A stretch of DNA of 64,000 bases from Providencia rettgeri (GCF_013255915.1 NZ_CP053896.1:3782001-3846000), one strand, 5' to 3'. Shown: positions 36,954 to 45,856, counted from the stretch's first letter. Translations and numbers: made by a program. Notes: a model not told the origin generated them from the letters alone.

Positions 36954-37292
36954 ATGAGTGAATCAGTTGTCGTTTTTAAAATGTTAGAACATAACCTTGA
37001 TATTGATGAGGTGACACAAAAACTGCTAGCAGTGATTACTGACTGGCTCAAGCAGGAGGACTGCTACACCACAGATGTACAACAACAGATGTTGGAGTCT
37101 CATTTACGTGCCATGGTCGGTAGAGCAAAAACGGGTGAAGCCTTACCAGAAGTCGATATCAGCTTATTCGATGAAATTTCTGAACATTCGATAGTGCTCG
37201 CACAGCGGGTTGTTGACACACTTCCTGGATTAGCACCTGAAGAGACTTATTTACTCTCTGTTCACTTTGAAGTCGCACGTTCAAATGATTAA
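36954..37292 (+). CDS. Stand-alone PRD-domain protein (EF_0829-like)
   Basis: 112 residues, consisting of a single PRD-like helical domain: FKMLEHNLDIDEVTQKLLAV, ESHLRAMVGRAKTGEALPEV and YLLSVHFEVARSND, with conserved His residues (ESHLRAM, SVHFEVA) at the usual phosphorylation-site positions. It lacks any DNA-binding part. It resembles the small PRD protein family known as EF_0829/AHA_3910, found only in this type of gene neighbourhood. As first gene of the operon it may relay phosphorylation between the phosphotransferase chain and the regulator or transporter; that is inference. Confidence 0.75.
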   Translation: MSESVVVFKMLEHNLDIDEVTQKLLAVITDWLKQEDCYTTDVQQQMLESHLRAMVGRAKTGEALPEVDISLFDEISEHSIVLAQRVVDTLPGLAPEETYLLSVHFEVARSND

Positions 37293-37324
37293 TTACTAAT
37301 TTGGTAGGATTTGGAGAATATTTT

Positions 37325-37690
37325 ATGAAACAGATAGTTGTTGTTATCGGTGACCGTTTAGGTAAAGGCCAAAAAGTAGCTGCCGGTGTTGAAGCTGCGG
37401 GTGGCAAAGCCGTTGTTGTTCCGGGGGTCGCTGCTGATATGAAACTCGGTGATGTCATGAACGCAGAACAAGCCGATTTAGGCATCTCATTTTGTGGTAG
37501 TGGTGGCGCTGGCGCAATTACCGCTCAAACTAAATATGGCTATAAAGCTCGCTATGGGATGCGCTCTATTGAAGAGGGAGAAACCGCGATTGCAGACGGT
37601 TGCAATGTATTAGGTTTCGGTTTTATGGACAAGGAAGAGTTAGGCGAGCGCTTGGTAAAAGCATTCAATAAAAAATACGGCAACGCTTAA
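37325..37690 (+). CDS. Glycine-rich SFCGS family protein (DUF2620)
   Basis: 121 residues from the ATG at 37325 (GGAG eight bases upstream). It begins KQIVVVIGDRLGKGQKVAAG, with an alpha/beta look, and carries the defining GISFCGSGGAGAITAQTKYG with Cys57. The C-terminal part ends EELGERLVKAFNKKYGNA. Soluble. The function of the family is not established to my knowledge. The Cys-Gly-Ser-Gly loop recalls the phosphocysteine loop of PTS EIIB proteins, although it sits mid-protein and not after the first strand. The stop overlaps the next start by one base (TAATG). Confidence 0.85.
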   Translation: MKQIVVVIGDRLGKGQKVAAGVEAAGGKAVVVPGVAADMKLGDVMNAEQADLGISFCGSGGAGAITAQTKYGYKARYGMRSIEEGETAIADGCNVLGFGFMDKEELGERLVKAFNKKYGNA

Positions 37691-37986
37691 TGAAAAAATC
37701 TATCGAAACGGTTGTACGGGTTACAGGGCAAGGCGACACTAAGCAAAAAGCAATAGCTGACGCCTTAAATTCAATTCAAAAAACCGTACTGAAGAACAGC
37801 ACAGATATCATCCTACGGATAGAACCAAAGGATGTTGAAGTGATTAGTGCTCACTCTCATTCGCGGACAGAAAAATTTCTTTTTCTCTTTTTGCCACGCA
37901 AACGTGAACATTTTCGTGTTGTACTCGACGTTTCGCTGGATGTCACTTTACTTTCTGTCAACGAAATACCATTTACAGAACAATAA
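37690..37986 (+). CDS. DUF4312 family protein
   Basis: 98 residues, soluble. VRVTGQGDTKQKAIADALNS and IQKTVLKNSTDIILRIEPKD are followed by a basic segment (FLFLPRKREHFRVVLDVSLD). It is translationally coupled to the SFCGS gene through TAATG. It belongs with the families that occur only in this operon type (EF_0831-like). No catalytic motif seen. It may be a regulatory or coupling subunit of the transporter. Confidence 0.75.
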   Translation: MKKSIETVVRVTGQGDTKQKAIADALNSIQKTVLKNSTDIILRIEPKDVEVISAHSHSRTEKFLFLFLPRKREHFRVVLDVSLDVTLLSVNEIPFTEQ

Positions 37987-38012
37987 TAGCAATCAGGTCT
38001 GGAGTTAATTCC

Positions 38013-38804
38013 ATGAGTGAAACTGCATCTTTTTTAGAAATATTGGGCATGTCCCTGATCATCGGTGGGCTCTGCGGCTTTGGCTTAGGCGCAGGGGCTG
38101 CGCGTATGTTCCACGCACCAACCGTACAAGGTATGGGGGCATTCCGTACATTGGGTGAGCTGAACGCTTGTGAAGGCGACCCAGCGTCTCATTTTTCTTT
38201 CGGCTTAGGGTTCTTCTTTAACGCATGGGCATCGTCAGTTGCTGCTGGGGCATTTACACAAGATGTTGACCATCGCATCATCCCAAACTGGGGCGCGGCT
38301 GCACTATTAACCAAAAACCGTAGTGTCGCTGACACACTGCATAACCCGAAAAAAATGGCTATCGCTTGTGCCATCATTGGGGCATTAGTTGTCGCCTTCT
38401 TAAACACAACCGCTTCCGCAGTTCCTGCTGCACTACAAACGACAGCCATTAACGTACTAGTGCCTGCCGCAAACTTGTTAGTTAATACCGTGATGCCAGT
38501 CATCTTCTGGTTAGCCGCCATGGATGCAGGGCGTCGTTCAGGTTTCTGGGCAACATTATTTGGTGGTTGTGCTCAGCTAATCATGGGGAATGCTATCCCT
38601 GGTTTAGTTTTAGGTATCTTGATTGGTAAAGGCGTTGATGACAACGGCTGGAACCGTATCACTCGTACAATGATGATAACCGTGGTTCTCTTGTTCGTTC
38701 TCAGCGGCTTCTTCCGTGAGTTCGACCTGAAGATGATCACCTCTTTCAACCTAGATAAACCATTGTGGCTTGAATACGTCCACGGTCTGCTGAGCGGGAA
38801 ATAA
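38013..38804 (+). CDS. DUF4311 polytopic membrane protein, putative transporter subunit
   Basis: 263 residues with about seven predicted membrane helices. Distinct sequences are IIGGLCGFGLGAGAARMFHA, GMGAFRTLGELNACEGDPAS, FGLGFFFNAWASSVAAGAFT and MDAGRRSGFWATLFGGCAQL. The Gly-rich loops are conserved-looking and could line a substrate path. It pairs with the next gene (DUF4310), the two separated by 2 bp. By size and pairing they recall the EIIC/EIID pair of mannose-type phosphotransferases, but I see no sequence proof of that. Very probably an inner-membrane permease component. Confidence 0.8.
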   Translation: MSETASFLEILGMSLIIGGLCGFGLGAGAARMFHAPTVQGMGAFRTLGELNACEGDPASHFSFGLGFFFNAWASSVAAGAFTQDVDHRIIPNWGAAALLTKNRSVADTLHNPKKMAIACAIIGALVVAFLNTTASAVPAALQTTAINVLVPAANLLVNTVMPVIFWLAAMDAGRRSGFWATLFGGCAQLIMGNAIPGLVLGILIGKGVDDNGWNRITRTMMITVVLLFVLSGFFREFDLKMITSFNLDKPLWLEYVHGLLSGK

Positions 38805-38806
38805 TC

Positions 38807-39457
38807 ATGACAACAGAAATTAACAAACAAGATTTTTGGTACGCAGAATGGTCCTTCCCGATTTTTGTTGGGTTGCTTTCCGCAGGGATCTTCGCAGGTA
38901 CCCACATGTATGTCGTCTACGGTTTTGGGGCATTTAACGAAGTGGCGTTCGTCGCCATGTTACGTGCAGGGTTAGATACCGGGGTTTACGGCGCAGTCGC
39001 AGCATTTGGTGCAAGTTTCTTATTTGCTAGGATCATCGAAGGTTCATTGGTCGGTATTTTAGATATCGGTGGTGCACTGCAAACCGGTATTGGCCTCGGT
39101 GTTCCCGCCTTATTTTTAGCCGCTGGTTGGGATTTTTTAGTCACTAACTTCTGGATGTCGTTACTAACTGGCTTATTCCTTGGCGTATTAATCGGCTTAC
39201 TGATTGTATTTGCGCGTAAATTCACGATTGCTCAGGCTAACTCAACCTTTGGTGCTGACGTCATGATGGGTGCGGGTAATACCTCTGGCCGTTTCTTAGG
39301 TCCATTAATTATTTTAGCTGCGATGGCCGCATCCATTCCAATCGGAATTGGCTCTTTAATTGGCGCATTGATTTTCTATGTATGGCAAAAACCCGTTGCC
39401 GGTGGCGCCATTTTAGGTGCTATGTTGTTCGGTTATTTCTTCCCAATCGTCGCTTAA
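38807..39457 (+). CDS. DUF4310 polytopic membrane protein, putative transporter subunit
   Basis: 216 residues with about six predicted helices. It contains WYAEWSFPIFVGLLSAGIFA, GTHMYVVYGFGAFNEVAFVA, GLDTGVYGAVAAFGASFLFA and FGADVMMGAGNTSGRFLGPL, with many Gly residues as in its partner. Last gene of the transporter half of the operon. A GC-rich hairpin and a tandem repeat array follow it before the enzyme genes. Family function unknown. Confidence 0.8.
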   Translation: MTTEINKQDFWYAEWSFPIFVGLLSAGIFAGTHMYVVYGFGAFNEVAFVAMLRAGLDTGVYGAVAAFGASFLFARIIEGSLVGILDIGGALQTGIGLGVPALFLAAGWDFLVTNFWMSLLTGLFLGVLIGLLIVFARKFTIAQANSTFGADVMMGAGNTSGRFLGPLIILAAMAASIPIGIGSLIGALIFYVWQKPVAGGAILGAMLFGYFFPIVA

Positions 39458-39467
39458 CCAACACTCT

Positions 39468-39487
39468 CCCGGGGCATATGCTCCGGG
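39468..39487 (+). terminator. GC-rich hairpin after the DUF4310 gene
   Basis: CCCGGGGCAT and ATGCTCCGGG form a 10-bp inverted repeat (one G-T pair), so the real loop is the central few bases. It starts 10 bp past the stop and has no U-run. It may protect the upstream message or cause partial termination inside the operon. Confidence 0.45.
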
Positions 39488-39534
39488 TTACTGAATAGCA
39501 TAAATTAAAAACAGACTCGAAATAGTTCAAAGAG

Positions 39535-39973
39535 TAGCGGAAGTGCTGCCAACAACGCTGCGGTTGACATCATTTAGAATACGCACTTAGGCATACTCTA
39601 AATAATTCAAATTGCAGCTAGGCGGCAAACGACGATATCCCTAGGAGCATACAAAAGTATGTGACTAGGGTAGCGGAAGTGCTGCCAACAACGCTGTGGT
39701 TGACATCATTTAGAATACGCACTTAGGCATACTCTAAATAATTCAAATTGCAGCTAGGCGGCAAACGACGATATCCCTAGGAGCATACAAAAGTATGTGA
39801 CTAGGGTAGCGGAAGTGCTGCCAACAACGCTGTGGTTGACATCATTTAGAATACGCACTTAGGCATACTCTAAATAATTCAAATTGCAGCTAGGCGGCAA
39901 ACGACGATATCCCTAGGAGCATACAAAAGTATGTGACTAGGGTAGCGGAAGTGCTGCCAACAACGCTGCGGTT
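39535..39973 (+). repeat. Tandem array of three 136-bp ERIC-like units plus a partial fourth
   Basis: TAGCGGAAGTGCTGCC recurs at 39535, 39671, 39807 and 39943, always 136 bp apart. The three full units are almost identical (one C/T difference seen in the first). Each holds the ERIC core GGAGCATACAAAAGTATGTG, then ACTAGGGTAGCGG, and a left part CTCTAAATAATTCAAATTGC. The whole array fills the gap between the DUF4310 gene and the amidohydrolase gene. The final right end (TATGACGAGTA) lies just past the array, at about 39979. Confidence 0.93.
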
Positions 39974-40010
39974 TGAAGTATGACGAGTATCGAGTATAAA
40001 GAGGACAACT

Positions 40011-41150
40011 ATGTACACTTTAATCATCAAACAAGGTAAGCGTATCGATGGCTCGATTATCGACATTCTTATTAAAGATGGAAAAATCGAAGCGGCAGGC
40101 CCTGAATTAGCGAATAATCAGCAAGCCGAAAAAGTCATTGACCTACAAGGAAAAACTTATGTCAGTGCTGGGTGGATTGACTCTCATGCTCATTGCTTTG
40201 TTGAGTCACCTATTTACTTCGATGACCCTGATTTAGCAGGAGCCGCTGGCGGAGTTACCTCACTGGTTGATGCAGGTAGTGTCGGTGCTGATGATATTGA
40301 TAAATTTTATCAGCTCACCCAGAAATCAAAAACGAATGTCTTTTCTCTGTTAAATATTTCACGTATTGGCATCATTGCGCAAAATGAATTGTCGGATATG
40401 AACAACATCAATGAAGCCTGCTTTCAAGACGCTATCGAACGCCACTCCGGCTTTGTTGTTGGTATGAAAGCCCGTATGAGTAAAAGCGTGGTTGGTGAAA
40501 ATGGCATTACCCCACTGGTTAAAGCTAAAGAAATGCAGAAAAAACACCATCTTCCACTCATGGTGCATATTGGCAACAACCCGCCGGATATTGATGAAGT
40601 CGCTGATTTACTGACGCGCGGCGATATCATCACTCACTGCTTTAATGGCAAACCCAATAAGATTTTAGGCGAAGATGGCTACCTAAAACCATCAATTGCT
40701 CGCGCACTCGCACGGGGTGTCATATTAGATGTTGGACATGGCGGTGAAAGCTTTAGCTTTAAAGTTGCAGAGCAAGCGATGCGCATTGGCACTTACCCTG
40801 ACATCATCAGTTCCGATATTTACCACCGCAACCGCGTTAATGGCCCTGTTTATAGCCTCGCTTTTGTGATGACCAAATTTCTGTGTATGGGCTTTAGTGC
40901 GGAACAAGTGCTTCGCTGCGTTACCGAAAAAGCCGCCAACTTCTTATCGTTACCCGCGAAAGGCTATTTAAGGCCGGGCTTTGACGCCGACATAACCCTT
41001 TTTGACCTTAAAGAAGAGCAAACAGAGCTCACGGATGCAGAAGGCGAACACCGTATAGGCACTCACCGCTTCGTACCATTGGCTGCTATCGTCGGTGGAA
41101 AACACATTATTCATGCACAAGGTGAATCAGAACATGCAATCGATTTATGA
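40011..41150 (+). CDS. Amidohydrolase/deacetylase family metallohydrolase
   Basis: 379 residues, dihydroorotase-like barrel enzyme. The metal site is visible: HAH in GWIDSHAHC (H59, H61), a Lys suited to carbamylation in GMKARMSKS (K153), H186 in MVHIGNNPPD, H209 in ITHCFNGKPNK and D269 in ISSDIYHRN. It matches the EF_0837-like amidohydrolase of this operon type. Likely reaction: removal of an acyl group, or opening of an amide or lactam, in the imported compound before the lyase step. The ribosome site (AGAGGACA) lies beyond the repeat array. Its end overlaps the next gene by 17 bp. Confidence 0.87.
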   Translation: MYTLIIKQGKRIDGSIIDILIKDGKIEAAGPELANNQQAEKVIDLQGKTYVSAGWIDSHAHCFVESPIYFDDPDLAGAAGGVTSLVDAGSVGADDIDKFYQLTQKSKTNVFSLLNISRIGIIAQNELSDMNNINEACFQDAIERHSGFVVGMKARMSKSVVGENGITPLVKAKEMQKKHHLPLMVHIGNNPPDIDEVADLLTRGDIITHCFNGKPNKILGEDGYLKPSIARALARGVILDVGHGGESFSFKVAEQAMRIGTYPDIISSDIYHRNRVNGPVYSLAFVMTKFLCMGFSAEQVLRCVTEKAANFLSLPAKGYLRPGFDADITLFDLKEEQTELTDAEGEHRIGTHRFVPLAAIVGGKHIIHAQGESEHAIDL

Positions 41151-42246
41151 TAAATATCAGTTAAAACACGTTATTAATGCCTCTGGCCGCATGACAATTC
41201 TGGGTGTTTCAACGCCAACTCCAGAAGTTGTTGAACGTGTTGCTTATGGATTAAATAATTATTTTGAAATTAAAGACTTAGTTAATAAAACTGGCGAATA
41301 TATTGCTAATCTATTAAATGTTGAAGCTGCGGTAGTTGTATCTTGTGCCTCTGCTGGTATTGCACAAGCTGTTGCAGCGGTGATTGTACAAGATGATGAT
41401 GATTTACTGCTCAATTTGCATTCATCCGACAAAGTTGTTCCTCGTGAAATTATTTTACCTAAAGGCCATAACGTTAATTTTGGTGCCCCTGTGGACACAA
41501 TGGTAAGCTTAGGTGGCGGTAAAGTAGTCGAAGCGGGTTTTGCTAATGAGTGCAGTGCCGCCCAGTTAGCAGCAAAAATCACCCCCAATACAGCCGCTAT
41601 TTTGTACATCAAATCACACCATACCGTGCAAAAAAGCATGTTAACCGTGGAACAAGCCGCCAAAGTGGCTCATGACCACCAGCTCCCCCTGATCGTTGAT
41701 GCCGCAGCAGAAGAAGAACTTACCGCTTACTACCAAGCCGATGGCGATATTGTGATTTACAGCGGAGCAAAAGCAATCGAAGGCCCAACAAGCGGTCTGG
41801 TTATCGGTAAAAAACAATATATTGAGTGGGTAAAACGCCAAAGCCAAGGTATTGGCCGTGCGATGAAAGTAGGTAAAGAAGGTATTTTGGGGCTCACACT
41901 CGCTATCGAACAGTACCTGACTGCTACCAAAGAAACAGGCGCAGAGATGGTTAATCGAATGAGTCAATTCATCAGTGATTTAAATGCCATTAAAGGTATC
42001 TCTGCTCGAGTCGTCTGGGATGGTGCAGGACGTGATATTGCCCGTACCGAAATTAGCTTTGATGAAAAAATGATAGGCAAAACCACTTACCAAATCATGG
42101 CTGAGCTAAAACAGGGCGATACCGCGATTTACTTCCGTGAGTACAAAGCCAACGAAGGAAAAGTAGAGGCTGACATTCGTAGTGTTAGCACTGAACAACT
42201 TGATGTTATTTCTAAGAATATTCGTTTGTTAGTAGAAGGAATTTAA
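41134..42246 (+). CDS. SelA/DgaE-like pyridoxal-phosphate enzyme, putative amino-sugar-acid ammonia-lyase
   Basis: 370 residues from the ATG at 41134 (AAGGTG site). Aspartate aminotransferase fold with D189 in LIVDAAAEEE and the PLP Lys in YSGAKAIEGPTSG (K213). It begins YDKYQLKHVINASGRMTILG, which is typical of the selenocysteine synthase-like group that includes Salmonella DgaE, the D-glucosaminate-6-phosphate ammonia-lyase. With a DgaF-like aldolase gene directly after, a similar beta-elimination giving 2-keto-3-deoxy-6-phosphogluconate is likely. The exact substrate is not proven. Confidence 0.85.
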   Translation: MQSIYDKYQLKHVINASGRMTILGVSTPTPEVVERVAYGLNNYFEIKDLVNKTGEYIANLLNVEAAVVVSCASAGIAQAVAAVIVQDDDDLLLNLHSSDKVVPREIILPKGHNVNFGAPVDTMVSLGGGKVVEAGFANECSAAQLAAKITPNTAAILYIKSHHTVQKSMLTVEQAAKVAHDHQLPLIVDAAAEEELTAYYQADGDIVIYSGAKAIEGPTSGLVIGKKQYIEWVKRQSQGIGRAMKVGKEGILGLTLAIEQYLTATKETGAEMVNRMSQFISDLNAIKGISARVVWDGAGRDIARTEISFDEKMIGKTTYQIMAELKQGDTAIYFREYKANEGKVEADIRSVSTEQLDVISKNIRLLVEGI

Positions 42247-42247
42247 G

Positions 42248-42988
42248 ATGAAATTGTCACCGAATTTTTATCGTGACCGTGTCTGTTTAAACGTACTGGC
42301 AGGCAGCCATCAGAATGCAAAAGATATCTATGCCGCAGCAGAAACCTTTGTTGTTGTTGGTGTTTTATCTAAAAATTACCCTGACTTAGAAAGTGCAATT
42401 GCTGATATGCGCATTTATGCACAAGAAACCGATAATGCATTATCAGTTGGTCTCGGCGCTGGCGACCCAAATCAGTCAACCATGGTGTCGTTAATTGCAA
42501 AAGAAGTTCAACCACAACACGTTAACCAAGTATTCACTGGTGCACCAATTAGCCGTGCACTATTAGGCCAAAACGAAACCTTCGTGAATGCGCTCATATC
42601 ACCAACAGGCACGGTAGGTATGGTGAAAATTTCTACAGGCCCACTAAGCTCTCAAGCGCCAGATGGCATTGTTCCGGTTGAAACCGCCATTATGATGCTT
42701 AAAGACATGGGTGCTGACTCAGTTAAATTCTTTAATATGAAAGGATTAACATATATTGAAGAATATAAAGCCATTGCCAAAGCTTGCGCTGACTTTGATT
42801 TTTCTTTAGAGCCTACAGGCGGCATTGATTTAGATAACTTTGCTGAAATTTTGCAAATTGCCCTTGATGCAGGCGTGAAAAAAATCATTCCTCATATTTA
42901 TAGTTCCATCATTGATAAAGAAACGGGCAACACTCGCCCAGAAGATGTACGTCAATTATTGCAGATGGTTAAGCAAGCGGTTAATTGA
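42248..42988 (+). CDS. KDGP aldolase, DgaF-like
   Basis: 246 residues, starting one base after the stop of the previous gene. DgaF family: MKLSPNFYRDRVCLNVLAGS, SVGLGAGDPNQS, VFTGAPISRALLGQNETFVN and GADSVKFFNMKGL with the probable Schiff-base Lys, then SLEPTGGID. Cleaves 2-keto-3-deoxy-6-phosphogluconate to pyruvate and glyceraldehyde 3-phosphate, so it ends the pathway of this operon. A strong terminator follows. This gene implies the substrate is phosphorylated on the way in or early in the pathway. Confidence 0.88.
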   Translation: MKLSPNFYRDRVCLNVLAGSHQNAKDIYAAAETFVVVGVLSKNYPDLESAIADMRIYAQETDNALSVGLGAGDPNQSTMVSLIAKEVQPQHVNQVFTGAPISRALLGQNETFVNALISPTGTVGMVKISTGPLSSQAPDGIVPVETAIMMLKDMGADSVKFFNMKGLTYIEEYKAIAKACADFDFSLEPTGGIDLDNFAEILQIALDAGVKKIIPHIYSSIIDKETGNTRPEDVRQLLQMVKQAVN

Positions 42989-43084
42989 TGCGGCAGTAAG
43001 CAGTAAGTGAGAAAATAAATATAAGCGAGTAAATAAGTATAAATAAGTAGTACAAAATCTGTCATCATGACAAAACAACAAGTT

Positions 43085-43118
43085 GCCCCGCTCATCATTG
43101 TATGCAGCGGGGCTTTTT
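43085..43118 (+). terminator. Intrinsic terminator of the SFCGS/KDGP operon
   Basis: GCCCCGCT (43085) and AGCGGGGC (43106-43113) form an 8-bp GC-rich stem followed by TTTTTATT. It also lies at the end of the convergent ferredoxin gene. Confidence 0.9.
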
Positions 43119-43126
43119 ATTGCACA

Positions 43127-44203
43127 TCAATGACCTATCATTCTTGCATTTGGTATAATATGAAACCAATAATTATCAGGTACTGGGCTATCCCAAACGC
43201 CAAAATACATAGCAATACCAATAATAATAAATAAAACTGCTAAGGTTAGAATTGCCATCATCCAACCCGATAAGCGAAATTGACGTTTTTTTGTTGGCAC
43301 TTGCAATGAAAAATCCAACGTTGATGCAACAGGGCAAGACTCAACGCAAGTCATACATCCCGTACATTCCACCGTTCTTACAGTAATTAACTTATCGACA
43401 GGTATCCGTGATGGGCAGTTCTTGGCACATTTTCCGCAATCAATACAACTTTCCACATTTCGCCGAATTTTAAATGGCGAAAATAACGAAAAAATGCCTA
43501 ACAAAGCGCCATAAGGGCACAAATAACGGCACCAAGCATTACGAATAAACAAGCTTGCTATCACTAAAATGACCACAGTAATAAGCGCAAACAAGCTAAT
43601 ATAACGAAAAAAATCCAACATTTTTACGTCAATAATGATCCCATAAGGCGACATCATAAAATATTGGATCATCTGTGCAGACATGGAAAATGCAATATAA
43701 AGAAAGAAACCTAATAACAAATATTTTAGGCCCCTTAAAGGGATATCGAGCCATTTAGGTAAGCTAATTTGGTTTTGATAACGAAAGACTTTTTTCCCTA
43801 ACTTACCAGTGTACTCTGATATTGTGCCAATCGGGCACATCCATGAACAAAATGCTTTTTTGAACAGTAAGCTAATCACAATAAAAGAGACTAATAAAAA
43901 CATTGAGGCCGCATGAATTGGCGGAAAACTCCCCGTTTCCAAGGTATATTTTAAATTCATTAACCCCGCAATCGGCAGCCAACCTTCAATTCCACCAGGG
44001 CGAGGAAGGTGAATTGTCGCCCCTCCAGTTTCGTAATATCGTACCCAGTAATAGAAGGTAACTCCAATATAAATATTGATTGCCAATAGCGTGAACTGTA
44101 CAAATTTACGCCATGTTGATGCATTTCGCCAATCACTCCAAGGGAGTTTTCCCCCAGTTGTACCTGGGCGACGTTGGTACCTTACACGTGATTTCTTTAT
44201 CAT
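43127..44203 (-). CDS. Membrane polyferredoxin, YccM/NapH-like
   Basis: 358 residues. About five membrane helices, two Cys-rich membrane-edge motifs (AFCSWMCPIG and AWCRYLCPYG), then two 4Fe-4S ferredoxin clusters: CIDCGKCAKNCP and CTGCMTCVESCP. It starts with a basic cytoplasmic tail. This is the NapH/NosR/YccM type that passes electrons across or along the inner membrane. No partner reductase is next to it. The length matches E. coli YccM (about 357), my best guess, given from memory. Confidence 0.82.
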   Translation of the reverse strand: MIKKSRVRYQRRPGTTGGKLPWSDWRNASTWRKFVQFTLLAINIYIGVTFYYWVRYYETGGATIHLPRPGGIEGWLPIAGLMNLKYTLETGSFPPIHAASMFLLVSFIVISLLFKKAFCSWMCPIGTISEYTGKLGKKVFRYQNQISLPKWLDIPLRGLKYLLLGFFLYIAFSMSAQMIQYFMMSPYGIIIDVKMLDFFRYISLFALITVVILVIASLFIRNAWCRYLCPYGALLGIFSLFSPFKIRRNVESCIDCGKCAKNCPSRIPVDKLITVRTVECTGCMTCVESCPVASTLDFSLQVPTKKRQFRLSGWMMAILTLAVLFIIIGIAMYFGVWDSPVPDNYWFHIIPNARMIGH

Positions 44204-44341
44204 CTACGCACATCTCTTTAACATGCATTATAAATACCACTATTGTAATTACATATTCACATAGCGTATTGATTTGCATCAGAGCGTGACGATATTGATG
44301 ATTTCAGAAAAACGAGGTGACAAGATTAGCTTGCGGCAATA

Positions 44342-44470
44342 AACAGCTCTAAATAGTTCAGCTTGTAGGTAGGCGGCAAGGGAGGATATCTCTAGGAGCA
44401 TACATAAGTATGTGACTAGAGTAGCCGAGAGCAGCCAACACCCCTACAAGTTGAAATATGACGAGTAATA
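44342..44470 (+). repeat. ERIC-like intergenic repeat beside rnpB
   Basis: About 128 bp with a left end CAGCTCTAAATAGTTCAGC, core GGAGCATACATAAGTATGTG and ACTAGAGTAG, and right end CAACACCCCTACAAGTTG then TATGACGAGTA. It runs up against the terminator of rnpB. Confidence 0.85.
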
Positions 44471-44475
44471 AAAAA

Positions 44476-44502
44476 GGCTATAGCAATAAAAGTGCTATAG
44501 CC
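44476..44502 (-). terminator. Terminator of rnpB
   Basis: GGCTATAGCA (44476-44485) and TGCTATAGCC (44493-44502) form a perfect 10-bp stem with A-run and T-run on either side, so it can act in both directions. It lies about 13 bp past the RNase P RNA 3' end. Confidence 0.88.
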
Positions 44503-44515
44503 TTTTTTATTTGTC

Positions 44516-44888
<373 letters not shown>

Positions 44889-44983
44889 GCGGCGAATTAT
44901 AGGCACTTTGTTGTTGCTTGTACAGACTCTAGCGTGTGCAATTTACCACTTATATCAATCAAATCGTGGTATTTGCCCAAAAA

Positions 44984-45856
44984 TCATTCATCACTTTGAT
45001 TATCAAGCATCAACTTATACAACATATTTTTCTTGAGACCATAAATTTCAGCCGTGATTGCAGCCGCTTTTTTAGGGGGTAATTCTTTTTGTAATAAATT
45101 TAATGTTCTCACCACTTCAGGGGAAACTGCGGAGTCATCAGCTGGCTTGTTATACCCTTCGACAATCAACACCATTTCGCCACGGTGACGGTTTTCATCT
45201 TCTTTTACCCAAGCGAGTAATTCCCCCACTGGGCGGCCTTCAATGGACTCCCACGTTTTCGTAATTTCACGTGCTAAAACAACATGGCGATCCGGTCCCC
45301 AGACTTCCACCATATCTGCTAAACTGTCTAACAAACGGTGGGTTGATTCATAGAAAATCAGCGTGCGAGTTTCTTGTTCGAGAGATTGTAAAACATCTTT
45401 ACGCCCTTTTGTTTTAGCGGGTAAAAAACCTTCATAACAAAAACGGTCTGAGGGTAAACCCGCTGCTGATAACGCGGTAATAGCAGCACAGGCACCCGGT
45501 AAAGGTACGACACGAATACCCGCTTCGCGGCAACGATTAACTAGATGATAACCTGGATCATTAATTAAAGGTGTACCCGCATCGGAGACTAATGCGATAC
45601 TATCACCTTGTTGAAGTCGACTAATTAATTGATCTGCCTTTTGCTGTTCATTATGATCATGCAGAGCAAACAACCGCGCATTTATCGCAAAATTCTGTAA
45701 TAGAATGCCTGAATGCCGAGTGTCCTCTGCTGCAATAAGGTCAACATGTTTAAGAACATCCAACGCGCGTTGCGTTATATCCCCCATATTACCAATTGGG
45801 GTAGGGACAATATACAGCGTGGATGCCATAACCACAGCTTGATTAGGTTGGTTCAT
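44984..45856 (-). CDS. rsmI: 16S rRNA 2'-O-methyltransferase of C1402
   Basis: 290 residues. Tetrapyrrole-methylase fold with [55 protein letters not shown] and [23 protein letters not shown]-dependent 2'-O-methylation of C1402 in the ribosomal P site. Divergent from lpoA with only 61 bp between the starts, so promoters overlap. Standard enterobacterial order. Confidence 0.96.
   Translation of the reverse strand: MNQPNQAVVMASTLYIVPTPIGNMGDITQRALDVLKHVDLIAAEDTRHSGILLQNFAINARLFALHDHNEQQKADQLISRLQQGDSIALVSDAGTPLINDPGYHLVNRCREAGIRVVPLPGACAAITALSAAGLPSDRFCYEGFLPAKTKGRKDVLQSLEQETRTLIFYESTHRLLDSLADMVEVWGPDRHVVLAREITKTWESIEGRPVGELLAWVKEDENRHRGEMVLIVEGYNKPADDSAVSPEVVRTLNLLQKELPPKKAAAITAEIYGLKKNMLYKLMLDNQSDE

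Noticed and set aside
39535-39973. Regular repeats suggesting a CRISPR array
   Set aside because: Units are 136 bp and continuous with no unique spacers; the core matches ERIC elements. No cas genes are near.
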